A DNA stretch of 64,000 nucleotides from Chitinophaga sp. HK235 (GTDB taxonomy: Bacteria > Bacteroidota > Bacteroidia > Chitinophagales > Chitinophagaceae), in the NCBI RefSeq assembly GCF_018255755.1, contig NZ_CP073766.1, positions 2,914,001 through 2,978,000 of the forward strand, read 5' to 3'. Position numbers and translations under genes: made by a program. Positions 49,044-58,964 of the stretch are shown piece after piece (position 1 is the first letter of the stretch; each line of letters starts with the position of its first letter). The notes beneath the pieces were generated by a model. The model saw nothing but the letters and a program-made list of their open reading frames with translations. It ran no database searches and was not told the origin of the DNA.

Positions 49044-50291
49044 ATGCAAGTTCAACCCGGTAACCCGATAGACCACCGAAGAATACTGGAAGAAGTGACC
49101 CGTACCAGCATAGCACTATTGATGCAGGAACCTTTTTATTCCCACTTTTTTGCTGCCATCAACAAAGAAGTCACCAGCCCCGATGCAGAGGTACAAACAA
49201 TGGCTGTAGGGCTTCGTGAAAGAGGACATACACTATACATCAATCCTGTATTCTGGGATCAGTTTTTTACGGATAAGCGGCACCGTTATGGTGTTGTAAA
49301 ACATGAAGTATTACATATTGTATTTAAACATACACTGGTAAATGAACCGCAGGCCGACCGCCTGCTGGTCAATATCGCCATGGATATTGTCGTGAACCAG
49401 TACATAGACCCTACATTGCTGCCCACAGAATCTGTCTTCATGGAAAAATTCCCTGAACTAAACATGATTGCAGGTCAGACATGGCAATACTACTACGAGA
49501 AACTGGTACATCTGCGCGATAACCCGGATCAATACAAGGACTGTGAATGTGCCCGCACACTCTGCTCCATCACAGAAAACTCGCATGGCATGGAGCGACA
49601 CAAAAAATGGAAAGAGATTTACGAACGCAACAAACTGTTGAAAGATCTCACGGATGTGGAGGTGGACAATCTTATCCGTATTGCCCGCGCAAAAACCAGC
49701 GAAAAAGGCTACGGCAGCCTGCCTTCCTCTTTCAGAAGTTATCTGGAATCTATCCTGATAAAAAACAAACCACTGGTAGACTGGCGCAGAGTGATACGGC
49801 TCTTTTCAGAGAGCAGCAGCAAAACCAAAGTACGCAATACGCTCAAACGCCCGTCCAGACGCTATGGCACCAACCCTGGCATCAAAATCAGAAAACAGAA
49901 AAAACTCCTTGTGGCGGTTGATACTTCCGGAAGTATCAACATAAAAGAGCTGGCCGTTTTTTTTAATGAGATACATCATATCTGGCGGCAGGGTGCAGAG
50001 ATCATGGTACTGGAATGCGATGCCGCCGTACAACAGGTGTATACCTATAAAGGCATACCACCTGATTTTGTGATGGGATGCGGTGGTACCGACTTCAATC
50101 CGCCTATTCAATACGGTAATGAAACATTCCGGCCTGATGGACTGATCTACTTTACCGATGGTGTTGCACCAGCACCGGAGGTAATACCCCGCTTTCCGCT
50201 GCTATGGGTGATCTCCAGCGATGGCATCACACCTGATTCAGAAACATTCCGCCAACTACCTGGCAGAAAAGCCAGACTGATAGCTTCCTAA
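49044..50291 (+). CDS. VWA-like protein with HExxH motif (DUF2201-type)
   Basis: 415 aa. The N-terminal domain has the metallopeptidase-like motif KHEVLHIVFKH (H87, H91, possible third ligand H96), preceded by LYINPVFWDQFFTDKRH. The C-terminal domain is VWA-like with the MIDAS motif VAVDTSGSINIKE (near 293) and CGGTDFNPPIQYG. This two-domain build is that of DUF2201 proteins, which occur beside MoxR ATPases. It is the first gene of a three-gene operon (21 nt and 4 nt gaps). It may be the effector or adaptor that the AAA+ ring remodels. Confidence 0.85.
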   Translation: MQVQPGNPIDHRRILEEVTRTSIALLMQEPFYSHFFAAINKEVTSPDAEVQTMAVGLRERGHTLYINPVFWDQFFTDKRHRYGVVKHEVLHIVFKHTLVNEPQADRLLVNIAMDIVVNQYIDPTLLPTESVFMEKFPELNMIAGQTWQYYYEKLVHLRDNPDQYKDCECARTLCSITENSHGMERHKKWKEIYERNKLLKDLTDVEVDNLIRIARAKTSEKGYGSLPSSFRSYLESILIKNKPLVDWRRVIRLFSESSSKTKVRNTLKRPSRRYGTNPGIKIRKQKKLLVAVDTSGSINIKELAVFFNEIHHIWRQGAEIMVLECDAAVQQVYTYKGIPPDFVMGCGGTDFNPPIQYGNETFRPDGLIYFTDGVAPAPEVIPRFPLLWVISSDGITPDSETFRQLPGRKARLIAS

Positions 50292-50312
50292 ATAATTATT
50301 CGAGAAAACAGT

Positions 50313-51446
50313 ATGTCAACAAAAACACCGCAATTCAACTACATCACCTACGGATCAAAAGTAAATGCCAGCCAGGTAGAGAAACTGCTGGAGCATGTGA
50401 CCCATCAGCATTTCGACAACCCTGAACATGCCGGCAAACGCAGGCCCACCCCCGTTTGTATCTGGGGCATGCACGGTATCGGTAAAACGGAAATGGTACG
50501 CGATTTTGCACTGAACAAAGGTTACCAGTTTGTTTATATAGCCCCCGCACAATTTGAAGAGATGGGCGACCTGCTGGGGATGCCCAAAATATCCCACCAG
50601 GGAGACAATACAGCCACTCAGTTTATCGCACCCGACTGGGTACCCAAACAACCCGGCCCCGGCATCTTCCTGATAGACGACGTAAACCGTGCCGACGACC
50701 GTATCCTGCGAGGCATCATGCAGCTGCTGCAAAACTATGAACTGGTCAGCTGGCGCTTTCCACCGGGATGGATGATCATTCTTACCGCCAACCCCGACGG
50801 CGGTGATTATTCCGTATCTACCATGGATGATGCAATGCTCACCCGCATGATGCACATGACCATGGAATTTGATGTCAAAACATGGGCACGCTGGGCAGAA
50901 ACAGCCGGTATCGATCCCCGCGGCATCGACTTCATCCTCACCTATCCGGAAGTCATCACCGGAGCCAGAACCACACCACGTTCCCTGGTACAGTTCTTCC
51001 AGTCACTCGAAACCATTCCTGACCTACAGGCAGAACTGGACCTGGTGAAAATGCTGGGCGATGGCTGCCTCGACGAAGCCACTACCACTGCGTTTATCAC
51101 CTTCGTGAACATGGACATGAACAAAATCATCTCCCCGCAGGAAGTACTGGGTGCACCTAAATTCCAGATCATGGAAGCACAGATAAAAGCATTGGTAGAT
51201 GGTCAGACAAAACGAATGGACATCCTTTCCGTGATGATGACCAGGCTTACCAACTATCTGCTCAACATCAAAGAAGATCTGACAGAAAAAGAGTTCGGTA
51301 ATCTGAAAGCATTTATCCTGCTGGCATTTATTCCTAACGATCTGCGGCTGGCAATGGCGCAGGAACTGGTGAATGCTCCCAATAAGAGCCTGAAAAAATT
51401 ATACAGCATTCCTGAAGTGGCCAAACTCTTACTCGCAAAAATGTAA
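50313..51446 (+). CDS. MoxR-family AAA+ ATPase
   Basis: 377 aa. Walker A GMHGIGKT (52-59), Walker B GIFLIDDVNRADD (117-129), sensor 1 IILTANP (N160) and the MMHMTMEFD / R178 region (LTRMM) as arginine-finger candidate. MoxR ATPases form rings and assemble or remodel VWA partners. Here it lies between the VWA gene and the LRR gene, 21 nt after the first and 4 nt before the second. Confidence 0.9.
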   Translation: MSTKTPQFNYITYGSKVNASQVEKLLEHVTHQHFDNPEHAGKRRPTPVCIWGMHGIGKTEMVRDFALNKGYQFVYIAPAQFEEMGDLLGMPKISHQGDNTATQFIAPDWVPKQPGPGIFLIDDVNRADDRILRGIMQLLQNYELVSWRFPPGWMIILTANPDGGDYSVSTMDDAMLTRMMHMTMEFDVKTWARWAETAGIDPRGIDFILTYPEVITGARTTPRSLVQFFQSLETIPDLQAELDLVKMLGDGCLDEATTTAFITFVNMDMNKIISPQEVLGAPKFQIMEAQIKALVDGQTKRMDILSVMMTRLTNYLLNIKEDLTEKEFGNLKAFILLAFIPNDLRLAMAQELVNAPNKSLKKLYSIPEVAKLLLAKM

Positions 51447-51450
51447 CCTT

Positions 51451-53925
51451 ATGAGCGATCAGCATCAACATATCAGATACCATAACGAATCACTGGAGAT
51501 CCTTGACTTTCAGGGAGAGATCGACAGTCTGCCGGATGATTTTTTCCTGCAATATCCATCCATCAAAAGCCTGCGGATAAGTGTCAAAAACCTCACTACA
51601 CTTCCTTCCTCCTTCGGTACCCTGCAAGCGCTGGAAGCATGCTGGCTGTCTGATTGTAAAATCAAAACTTTACCTGAAAACATCGGGCTGCTGAAAAATC
51701 TGGAATCGGTGACGCTCGGCATCGGTAATATGGATATCAACAAGGAAGCCCTGAAACTCGCTACCCTCCCTCAGCTCAGCTCCCTGCAGCTCAGCAACTG
51801 GAGAGGCAACGACTTCCCGGAAAACCTTCGTCTGCTGACACACTTAACCAATCTCGATCTCAGCAACGATAAAAAAAATGAAGGGAAAGCGCCCGCCATC
51901 ATGGCACTGACAGGAGCACTTCCACAACTTGCACGGCTGACCCTCACGCTTCGCGAAAAAGATATACTGGAGCTGCTCACCCCTGAGCATATGCCAGTCC
52001 TGGACAAACTGGAAGTACTTAACCTCGGTTACTTTGGAATCTATAGAAGCCAGGAGCTCAAATTGCCCATATGCGTCGCCGTTACCCGGAATGTAAAAAT
52101 CGTCAGTGCCTACGAAAAAACGCTGCCGGAATTCCGTCAATTAACAGCAGGTAAAAACTATACAGCAGAGCAGCTGCAACTGTTGTTCGGACTACATTTA
52201 CAAAACATCCCGGCAATCAACAGGTTATTGGACAACCAGCTGGCCAATGCTATCACGCAACAACAGCGACCAGTTCTCCGCCTGCTGGACAAGCCTAAAG
52301 GAGAAAGCCAAAAGTCCATACAGGAAAAGCTGTCTAAGTATGGTATCACGGTCAACAACAAATCAGCGGATACCAACACCATTGTCGTCGTAGGTACCAA
52401 AACAGTTATGGAAGAAGTACTGCCATTGCTCGATGCCGGTTGTCAGGTGATTACTGTAGACCAGCTGAATGAAATACTGATCCAACAAGATGACCACTGG
52501 CTATTGCAGGACGATAATGAGGAGGCCAATACACAATTACTCCGGTTGTTTACCTCCAATGATGCAGACAACTACCACCTGGCATTTCAAATCATTGAAA
52601 CCGGTGGCGCCAACAAAACCGTACAAACCTTGCTGGCAGTGGTGATGCTGGCACATCCTGATAAAGCAGTCGCAAAAAAAGCGGAGAAGCTTTATGATAA
52701 ATTCGGTTCCCAGGGTTTCAGGCAACATATAAAAAATCTCCGTCCGTCTTTACGTGTAGGCGGCAATACAGAGTGGAAACTCCGTAATACGCTGACCAAT
52801 AAAGATGTGGACGAAGTGATGTTCCGACTCATGTACCAGGTGATTGCCGGTGCCAACAATAATATGGCGAAAATAACAAGCGATTCCTTCAGCATGAAAG
52901 GCATCGCCAATATTACCTTACCGCCGGAAATTGTTTATTTCACACAGATCACCGACTGGGACTTCGAAAACTGTGAAGGTTTTAACCTGGAAGCTGCTAT
53001 TCCCATCTTCAAAGAAATGCCCAACCTCAAACATCTGCGGCTGAACGGATGTCATATCGAGATACCGGCATCCATCAGCGGGCTTACGCAGCTGCAAACC
53101 CTGGAGATAGCCCACAATACATTGGTTGCAGATAGCTCCCTGCAATCCATGCATTCATTACAATACCTGGATGCCACCGGACTCAAGATAAAAAACTGGA
53201 GCTGGCTGGGCTCACTGAAAGGACTGACAAAACTGATACTGAATAATAATCAGCTGAAAGAAGTTCCTCCGCCTGTTTTTGATATGTCTCAGCTGACAAG
53301 ATTAGAATTAAAACAAAACAAACTGGCTGCTATCCCTGAAGAACTGGCCCGGCTGAATCATCTCAGTTACCTCGACTTTAGCAATAACCTGATCAGTGAA
53401 TTTCCCTACTTCCTTGGTCGATACCAACTGAAAGCTCTCCTGTTGCGTTCCAACCAGATACAGGAAGTAGATACGCATAAACTGGCTGCTTTCGCCAACA
53501 ACCGGCAGGTAGACTGGCAGGAGTTTAATCTGTCACGCAATAAGTTAAAGGAATTGTCTTTTACCAGCTTCAAAATGATAGTGCGTGATTTCGATATCTC
53601 CTACAACCAGCTAACGGTACTGCATCCTTCCCTCTTTGCATCAAAACCACAGAGCTTCTATGCCCAGCACAATCAGATCACCGAAATCCCTGCACTGGAG
53701 CCAGGTACCCGGTTATCTCATTTATGGCTGCAAAACAACCTGCTGACGGAACTGCCTGCTCATTTTGCCCATGTAGTGGTTGGTAACTGCGACCTGAGCA
53801 GCAATCAGATCAGCACCATTCACCCCGACTTTCATAAGTTTGGTGCAGACAGATATCAAAGGCTATACTGGAAACTGCATAATAATCCTATCCCCAGCGG
53901 GCGCATTGGAGATAAGTATTTCTAA
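51451..53925 (+). CDS. Two-block leucine-rich-repeat protein with BRCT-like centre
   Basis: 824 aa. LRRs at about 15-210 (LxxLxLxxNxLxxLP pattern, e.g. LRISVKNLTTLPSSFGTLQA) and again at 485-815 (LTKLILNNNQLKEVPPPVF, LSYLDFSNNLISEFPYFLGR). Between them lies a helical part and, at about 285-345, a BRCT-like stretch (KLSKYGITVN..., TIVVVGTKTVMEEVLPLLDA, GCQVITVDQLNEIL); the helices at 365-475 look like HEAT-type repeats. No signal peptide, so it is cytoplasmic. In this operon it would be the sensor or target-recognition part for the MoxR/VWA pair. Confidence 0.8.
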   Translation: MSDQHQHIRYHNESLEILDFQGEIDSLPDDFFLQYPSIKSLRISVKNLTTLPSSFGTLQALEACWLSDCKIKTLPENIGLLKNLESVTLGIGNMDINKEALKLATLPQLSSLQLSNWRGNDFPENLRLLTHLTNLDLSNDKKNEGKAPAIMALTGALPQLARLTLTLREKDILELLTPEHMPVLDKLEVLNLGYFGIYRSQELKLPICVAVTRNVKIVSAYEKTLPEFRQLTAGKNYTAEQLQLLFGLHLQNIPAINRLLDNQLANAITQQQRPVLRLLDKPKGESQKSIQEKLSKYGITVNNKSADTNTIVVVGTKTVMEEVLPLLDAGCQVITVDQLNEILIQQDDHWLLQDDNEEANTQLLRLFTSNDADNYHLAFQIIETGGANKTVQTLLAVVMLAHPDKAVAKKAEKLYDKFGSQGFRQHIKNLRPSLRVGGNTEWKLRNTLTNKDVDEVMFRLMYQVIAGANNNMAKITSDSFSMKGIANITLPPEIVYFTQITDWDFENCEGFNLEAAIPIFKEMPNLKHLRLNGCHIEIPASISGLTQLQTLEIAHNTLVADSSLQSMHSLQYLDATGLKIKNWSWLGSLKGLTKLILNNNQLKEVPPPVFDMSQLTRLELKQNKLAAIPEELARLNHLSYLDFSNNLISEFPYFLGRYQLKALLLRSNQIQEVDTHKLAAFANNRQVDWQEFNLSRNKLKELSFTSFKMIVRDFDISYNQLTVLHPSLFASKPQSFYAQHNQITEIPALEPGTRLSHLWLQNNLLTELPAHFAHVVVGNCDLSSNQISTIHPDFHKFGADRYQRLYWKLHNNPIPSGRIGDKYF

Positions 53926-53931
53926 CTAACT

Positions 53932-53979
53932 ATAAAAAGCAAAGCGGAAGTGTCTGGACACTTCCGCTTTGCTTTTTAT
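53932..53979. terminator. Bidirectional terminator between convergent genes
   Basis: Perfect 22-bp stem with a 4-nt loop (CTGG), starting ATAAAAAGC and ending GCTTTTTAT, so A- and T-runs flank it in both directions. It ends the VWA-MoxR-LRR operon and the convergent phosphoesterase gene. Confidence 0.9.
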
Positions 53980-53991
53980 ATGAAACATCTT

Positions 53992-55848
53992 TTAGTATCC
54001 GATACAAGCCAGTTTCCCGTCCATAGTACTTACCAGCACTTTGCGGTTGCCGATTGGCAGCACGGCATTTACGAGGCAGTTGGATAATTTATGTTTCCAC
54101 AACAACGTATAGTCGTTACGGTTTACTGCATATACCACACCGGAATGAGTAGGTGTAAAGATCACCCCGTCGCGCTCTACCGGTGCTGCGGGATTCAGCT
54201 CATAGCCCATTGCAATAGGTGACTGCCACAGTACCTGCATAGTATCAGCAGTAGCAGATACACCGTATAGGTTACCCTCCATAGTTTTGATAAAGGTCTG
54301 GCTGCTATCTGCTGACAGGCCGATAGATTCCCGCATTCTGATGTTGGGTACTGTTTTGCGCCAGATCACATTGCCGGTCAGGCTCTCAAAAGCGGTCATA
54401 TAGCGGTCCGGTGCCACGATAAACACCTTGCCATGTGCGGCTACCGGATAACAGGCTGCCGGAGAATACATCCTATTAGAAGCGCCGTTGTTCCATTTCC
54501 ATTTGAGTGCGCCGGTGGCGGCATCCAGTGCGTAAAAATCATTGCCCCAGCTGCCGAAGTAAACGTTGCCCTGATAAAACAGTGGTTTATCTTCCACAAA
54601 ACCTTTCACCTCCGTGAACTCCCAAACGAGTTTGCCGGTGGCTACGTCGATAGCCCTGAAATGCCCGTCGGATGAGCCTATATAGGCGATACCGTTAGTA
54701 ATCTGTGCGCTGGCCACTACCGGTTTGCCGGTTTCAAAGCGCCAGCGTTGTTTTCCATTGGAAGCCTGGATGCAGTAGATATAATGATCTGAAGAAGCCA
54801 CAACGATATCATTACCGGCTACAGCAGGCGTAGCATATATTTTGCCGCCGGTTTTGAAAGTCCATTTCTTTTTACCGTTGTTTACCTGTAACGCATATAC
54901 TTCACCAGCTGTATTGGTGGAGATCACCAGATCTTTGGCCAGTGTCATGCCAGAGCCGATATCACTGTTATCCTGGAAAGTCCACAGGGCTTTTACACCT
55001 GGGAAAGAATCGTTCATAGCAAAAGACGGACGTTCAAAAGGAGTTACATCATAACGGGCATGATGATTTTTCAGCTGCTGTACAGTCCATTGTCTGTTTT
55101 TACCGATCAGAGGCGTTCTTTCTTCGAAGGTAGCCTGGTTGTTGGCAACAGTGACGATGTTGTAACCGCCGATGCTGTCTTTGGCGCGCAGGTTGGAGCG
55201 GCACATCACACCAGGGATGTTTTCAAAATCAAAGACTTTGTTGGTATGACCATGCCCGCAAAGGGCCAGCTGGATATTATGCTGTTTCAGGCGATCGAGC
55301 GCTTCATACCAGTTGTTGAGGTCTGCATTCTGCGGATAGTGATTGATATAGATGATGGGCGTAGTGGTATCTTTTGTTTTCAGCAAATTATCCAGCCATA
55401 CCACATTCTCTCTGGGCACCTGGCCGGGGCCCATGCGCATATTGGGGCCGCAGTTGGTACCGATGAACCAGTAACCGCTGTATTTAAACGAAAATGTTTC
55501 ATTGCCGAATACGCGGCGGAAAGTGTTGCCTCCGCTTTCAGACCATTTGGTATCGTGGTTACCCGGGATGATATACCAGGGTTTATTAAGTTTGTCGAGC
55601 AGGCTTTTGGCCAGCTTCAATTCTTCATCTGCACCAAATTCGGTAATATCTCCGGAAATAATCACAAATGCGATGGAAGGGTTCTGGTTGATGTCTGCAA
55701 CACTGCGCTGTACGTCTTCTGCTGCGTTATCACTGCCCACGTGGATATCTGTCATCAGGGCAAACTTAAAGGTGTTTTGTGCCATTGTCATTGTTCGGCA
55801 TAGGATCAGCATGGTAAAGCTGCATAGCAGGAAAAAGTATTTCATCAT
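53992..55848 (-). CDS. Exported metallophosphoesterase with PQQ-like propeller
   Basis: 618 aa with an N-terminal signal peptide (ends in TMTMAQ). Residues 25-270 are a calcineurin-like phosphoesterase: MTDIHVG, SGDITEFG, PGNHDTKW and LCGHGHTNK. The C-terminal half (about 290-610) has BamB/PQQ-type blades with repeated patterns such as LQVNNGKKKWTFKTGGKIYA, VASSDHYIYCIQASNGKQRW and IDVATGKLVWEF. It probably hydrolyses a phosphoester in the periplasm. One base separates it from the AI-2E gene. Confidence 0.88.
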   Translation of the reverse strand: MMKYFFLLCSFTMLILCRTMTMAQNTFKFALMTDIHVGSDNAAEDVQRSVADINQNPSIAFVIISGDITEFGADEELKLAKSLLDKLNKPWYIIPGNHDTKWSESGGNTFRRVFGNETFSFKYSGYWFIGTNCGPNMRMGPGQVPRENVVWLDNLLKTKDTTTPIIYINHYPQNADLNNWYEALDRLKQHNIQLALCGHGHTNKVFDFENIPGVMCRSNLRAKDSIGGYNIVTVANNQATFEERTPLIGKNRQWTVQQLKNHHARYDVTPFERPSFAMNDSFPGVKALWTFQDNSDIGSGMTLAKDLVISTNTAGEVYALQVNNGKKKWTFKTGGKIYATPAVAGNDIVVASSDHYIYCIQASNGKQRWRFETGKPVVASAQITNGIAYIGSSDGHFRAIDVATGKLVWEFTEVKGFVEDKPLFYQGNVYFGSWGNDFYALDAATGALKWKWNNGASNRMYSPAACYPVAAHGKVFIVAPDRYMTAFESLTGNVIWRKTVPNIRMRESIGLSADSSQTFIKTMEGNLYGVSATADTMQVLWQSPIAMGYELNPAAPVERDGVIFTPTHSGVVYAVNRNDYTLLWKHKLSNCLVNAVLPIGNRKVLVSTMDGKLACIGY

Positions 55849-56928
55849 TTAGTCTTTAGGTGCATAGAATTTCGTTTTTTCCAGCCAGGAGTTAAAGATG
55901 GTATAGAAGACAGCCAGGATAATAGCACCTTTGAACATACCGGTGAAACCCCACGCCACCATTCCGCCGATGACTCCCAGGAAAAGCACAAGAAACGGAA
56001 GTTTTCCGCTTTTTGCAATGAGAATCGGTTTTAATACACCGTCCATCACCAGCACACCTGCACCGTAGATAGCAAGGAAGACGGCCCAGCCAGTATGTCC
56101 CTGCACCGCCATCCAGATCACCACAGGCACCCATACCCATAGTGGCCCTACCTGTATCACCACCAGAAAATATACTACTGCCGCCAGGGCCAGGGCAATA
56201 GGTACACCTGCTATGATAAAGCCAATCCAGGAAACAGCAGCCGCTATCAACGCCGTGCCCATCACGCCGATGGAGACACCTTTTACAGCCTGCGCCGTGG
56301 CCGCCAACAGGGCATAACCATCTTTATCCCCAAACATATGCGTCATGGTAGCCCGCACAGGGCGCATCAGCTGCTCACCGCTCACCAGGAAAATAGCAGA
56401 CACAATAATACCCAGCACCACCTGCAACGCCATGCCCAGAACGCCCACACCCGTAGTAACAATCTGATGAATGGCCTGCATGATCTGTCTTTCATAGATA
56501 CCGGCCATTTCCCTCGGCCGTAGCTGCAGCTCTTTCCAGAATGCCGCGATATCTTTGCCTGCGAACGGAACATTGGTAATCCATACAGGCAGATCGGGTA
56601 TCCCGTTTTCCCGAGCCGCGGTTATCCACTCACCAGCTTCCTTCAGACGTTCATTGACAGTGGAAACAGCATATCCGAAAGGCAATGCCACCAACGCTAT
56701 CAGCACAATGGAATAAAGCACTGCCACCAGCTTGCGCCTGCCACCCATCCATTTACAGCATCGTTCATACAGCTTCGAAAACGACACCGAAAAAATGATC
56801 GCAAAAGTGAAAACCCCGAAGAATATCTTCAGCACGTCATACAGGGCATACATCAGCCCCAGCAGTAACAGCAGCACAATGACGGTTTCTATGATCCTGC
56901 GCGAGGTGGATGGAATACGGGTAGTCAT
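55849..56928 (-). CDS. AI-2E family transporter
   Basis: 359 aa with about eight hydrophobic helices. The N-terminus IIETVIVLLLLLGLMYALYD and the repeated C-terminal pattern (PIALALAAVVYFLVVIQVGP, LFLGVIGGMVAWGFTGMFKG) fit the TqsA/PerM/AI-2E family. These are exporters or ion antiporters; the AI-2 name is historical and the substrate here is unknown. It is in a unit with the downstream phosphoesterase. Confidence 0.9.
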   Translation of the reverse strand: MTTRIPSTSRRIIETVIVLLLLLGLMYALYDVLKIFFGVFTFAIIFSVSFSKLYERCCKWMGGRRKLVAVLYSIVLIALVALPFGYAVSTVNERLKEAGEWITAARENGIPDLPVWITNVPFAGKDIAAFWKELQLRPREMAGIYERQIMQAIHQIVTTGVGVLGMALQVVLGIIVSAIFLVSGEQLMRPVRATMTHMFGDKDGYALLAATAQAVKGVSIGVMGTALIAAAVSWIGFIIAGVPIALALAAVVYFLVVIQVGPLWVWVPVVIWMAVQGHTGWAVFLAIYGAGVLVMDGVLKPILIAKSGKLPFLVLFLGVIGGMVAWGFTGMFKGAIILAVFYTIFNSWLEKTKFYAPKD

Positions 56929-57051
56929 ATCGGGAGCCTGTTTTGGGTGATTCGAGGATGATCATCTTTCGGTCTTAACAATTTACTAAAAGATAAGGGA
57001 ATTGCCAATGATCTGCGTCCACTTGTATTTATTCAGACGGAGCAACACACA

Positions 57052-58590
57052 TCACCTGCTTAACATTGTTTCCCCCCAATCGCTTTGAGCGAAAGCTTCG
57101 TTGTTAAAAAACAACCTGACAAAGTATTTTATAACAGTATTATTACCGATGAATGGTACTAAATCCTGGTAAGGAACTTCCATGTAAAGATCGCTGTAAT
57201 AACCCGAATTATAGGCCGCAGCATCGTAGGAAGGAGTAAAGTATTGGCTATATGCCAAAACGCTTCCATCATCCTTCTTTAAAAAATTTCCGCCTGCATC
57301 ACAGAAATAAACTTTCGCCTGGCAATTAAGCTTCAAAGCATTTTCGACAGTGAACTTAGGGATAATGTACATGCGTTGGTTTTCAACTTCATCTTGTATG
57401 GACAGATCTATCTTTTTACATATAGGTCCGTTCCGCATAGTAAAGTATGAATAGGCACTACGGGCAATTTCATTCTTATTATCATCCCATACTACAAAAA
57501 GTAATTTTAACTTGCTCTCCCCGTTCTTTATTTTAAACTGATTATACGGGAAAAACAACCTGTAATTCTCAAATTTAGTATTAGAGTAGGCAGGAGTAAA
57601 CTTTTCAACAGAACAGGCGTCACCAGTATTAGTTTGATACTTAACATCCATAGCCGGAACCCTTTTAGCGTCATGGGTGAAGAAATAGATACCGGCAATG
57701 CAGTTTTTATTCTTTGCATCCCAAATATTGAAGTTGGCAGCCACCTCCATACCATTGACACCATTTCTTGTTACGTTATGGGTTGTCTTGATATTGAAGA
57801 CCGATGCAGAAGGTTTAACAACGATACCAGACAAGGTGTCAGTACTGGGCACTTTAGTGAAAGTCTTTGGGTATTTCTCTGAAATGATCTTTCTGTCTCC
57901 GGCAGACAGCCCTGTATTCCAACCTACTCCTTTGTGATCCAGCGTTAACTCAGCGGGAATCGGATAATGCATAATAGACTGTGGGTCATAGGTGCCGTTG
58001 GATAGTGTTACACTATAGTGATTAAAGACTTGTTGGTCTACTTCGGCAGGAAGCCAGCCATTTGTTTTATAGTAGTAATTATAAGCGAGTGGTTTATTCC
58101 ACTTAATAGTACTATTTGCGCATTGATGCTCATGATTAAGCCCCAATGCATGTCCAAACTCATGCAGGATTGTTCTTTGGAATTCAATTTCTTCTGAATA
58201 TTCATTAAACCATCCATAATGCATACTTGCAATCCCTTGGCGCGTATTATACAAAGATTGCCGTCCAATTTGACTCCACGAAGCCTGGTCATTTGAAAAC
58301 TCTATTAGTATATCAGGTTTGGCATTCTGCTCAAAGTTGAAATGAATATTTGCATATTTTTCCCAAACCTGTGCGTATTTTATTACCTTATTCCGTAGAA
58401 ATGAAGAACCATTAGAAAAAACTACATTAAGAATAGCACCATTATCCCATTGAAAGTCCGATTGAAAAACATAACTCCCAGCGCCATGCGGAGCAGTATT
58501 AACGGCTGTTTTTTCAATACACATACGAACTTGCCCGTAAGAGCCTGTATACACAATAAGAAATACAAACAGGTAAAGTACCTTTTTCAT
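57052..58590 (-). CDS. Secreted zinc metalloprotease (astacin/matrixin-like)
   Basis: 512 aa with signal peptide (VLYLFVFLIVYTGSYG-Q). The zinc motif is LHEFGHALGLNHEHQ near residue 145 and the Met-turn is SIMHYP near residue 210, both features of metzincins. The C-terminal 280 residues are beta-rich with paired Cys (CSVEKF, KNCIAG) and could be a carbohydrate or protein-binding part. It would act outside the cell on peptides. No secretion (T9SS) C-terminal tag is obvious. Confidence 0.85.
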   Translation of the reverse strand: MKKVLYLFVFLIVYTGSYGQVRMCIEKTAVNTAPHGAGSYVFQSDFQWDNGAILNVVFSNGSSFLRNKVIKYAQVWEKYANIHFNFEQNAKPDILIEFSNDQASWSQIGRQSLYNTRQGIASMHYGWFNEYSEEIEFQRTILHEFGHALGLNHEHQCANSTIKWNKPLAYNYYYKTNGWLPAEVDQQVFNHYSVTLSNGTYDPQSIMHYPIPAELTLDHKGVGWNTGLSAGDRKIISEKYPKTFTKVPSTDTLSGIVVKPSASVFNIKTTHNVTRNGVNGMEVAANFNIWDAKNKNCIAGIYFFTHDAKRVPAMDVKYQTNTGDACSVEKFTPAYSNTKFENYRLFFPYNQFKIKNGESKLKLLFVVWDDNKNEIARSAYSYFTMRNGPICKKIDLSIQDEVENQRMYIIPKFTVENALKLNCQAKVYFCDAGGNFLKKDDGSVLAYSQYFTPSYDAAAYNSGYYSDLYMEVPYQDLVPFIGNNTVIKYFVRLFFNNEAFAQSDWGETMLSR

Positions 58591-58757
58591 AGATAGTGAG
58601 ATTTTAAAAAAGATTGCTCAATTCAAAATAGGCTTATACATCCGCTACTCCTGTAACACTCGGCTCAATGAAACCATTAGATGGTTATGCTTGGGAAAAG
58701 AATTCTCGTAGAAATAAGAAAGGACAAACCGGGAAGAATTCCGATTTGTCCTTTTCG

Positions 58758-58831
58758 TGTCCCGGATTGGATTCGAACCAATGACCTACTGCTTAGAAGG
58801 CAGTTGCTCTATCCAGCTGAGCTACCGAGAC
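58758..58831 (-). tRNA. tRNA-Arg(TCT)
   Basis: Leftward. Acceptor GTCTCGG/CCGGGAC, D-arm GCTCAGCTGGATAGAGC, anticodon arm ACTGC-CTTCTAA-GCAGT (anticodon TCT), T-arm ATTGG-TTCGAAT-CCAAT. Discriminator A and CCA not encoded. Host gene. Confidence 0.95.
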
Positions 58832-58895
58832 TTATCTTTTGTTTTTCCCGTTAATGTGAAATAAATTGCTATATTTATCTATCATTTTGGGAGTG

Positions 58896-58928
58896 CAAAT
58901 TTATGGAAATATTTTCCAATAAATCAAA
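58896..58928 (-). promoter_or_regulatory. Promoter of tRNA-Arg
   Basis: On the minus strand TTTG (58928-58925), 21 nt, TAAATTTG (58903-58896), followed by CACTCCCAAAA. The bases TTTGCACTCCCAAAA match exactly the start region of the structured RNA promoter at 3796-3824. Confidence 0.65.
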
Positions 58929-58964
58929 TTTAATTTAATTTTTCTTTAAAATACTGATTGAAAT

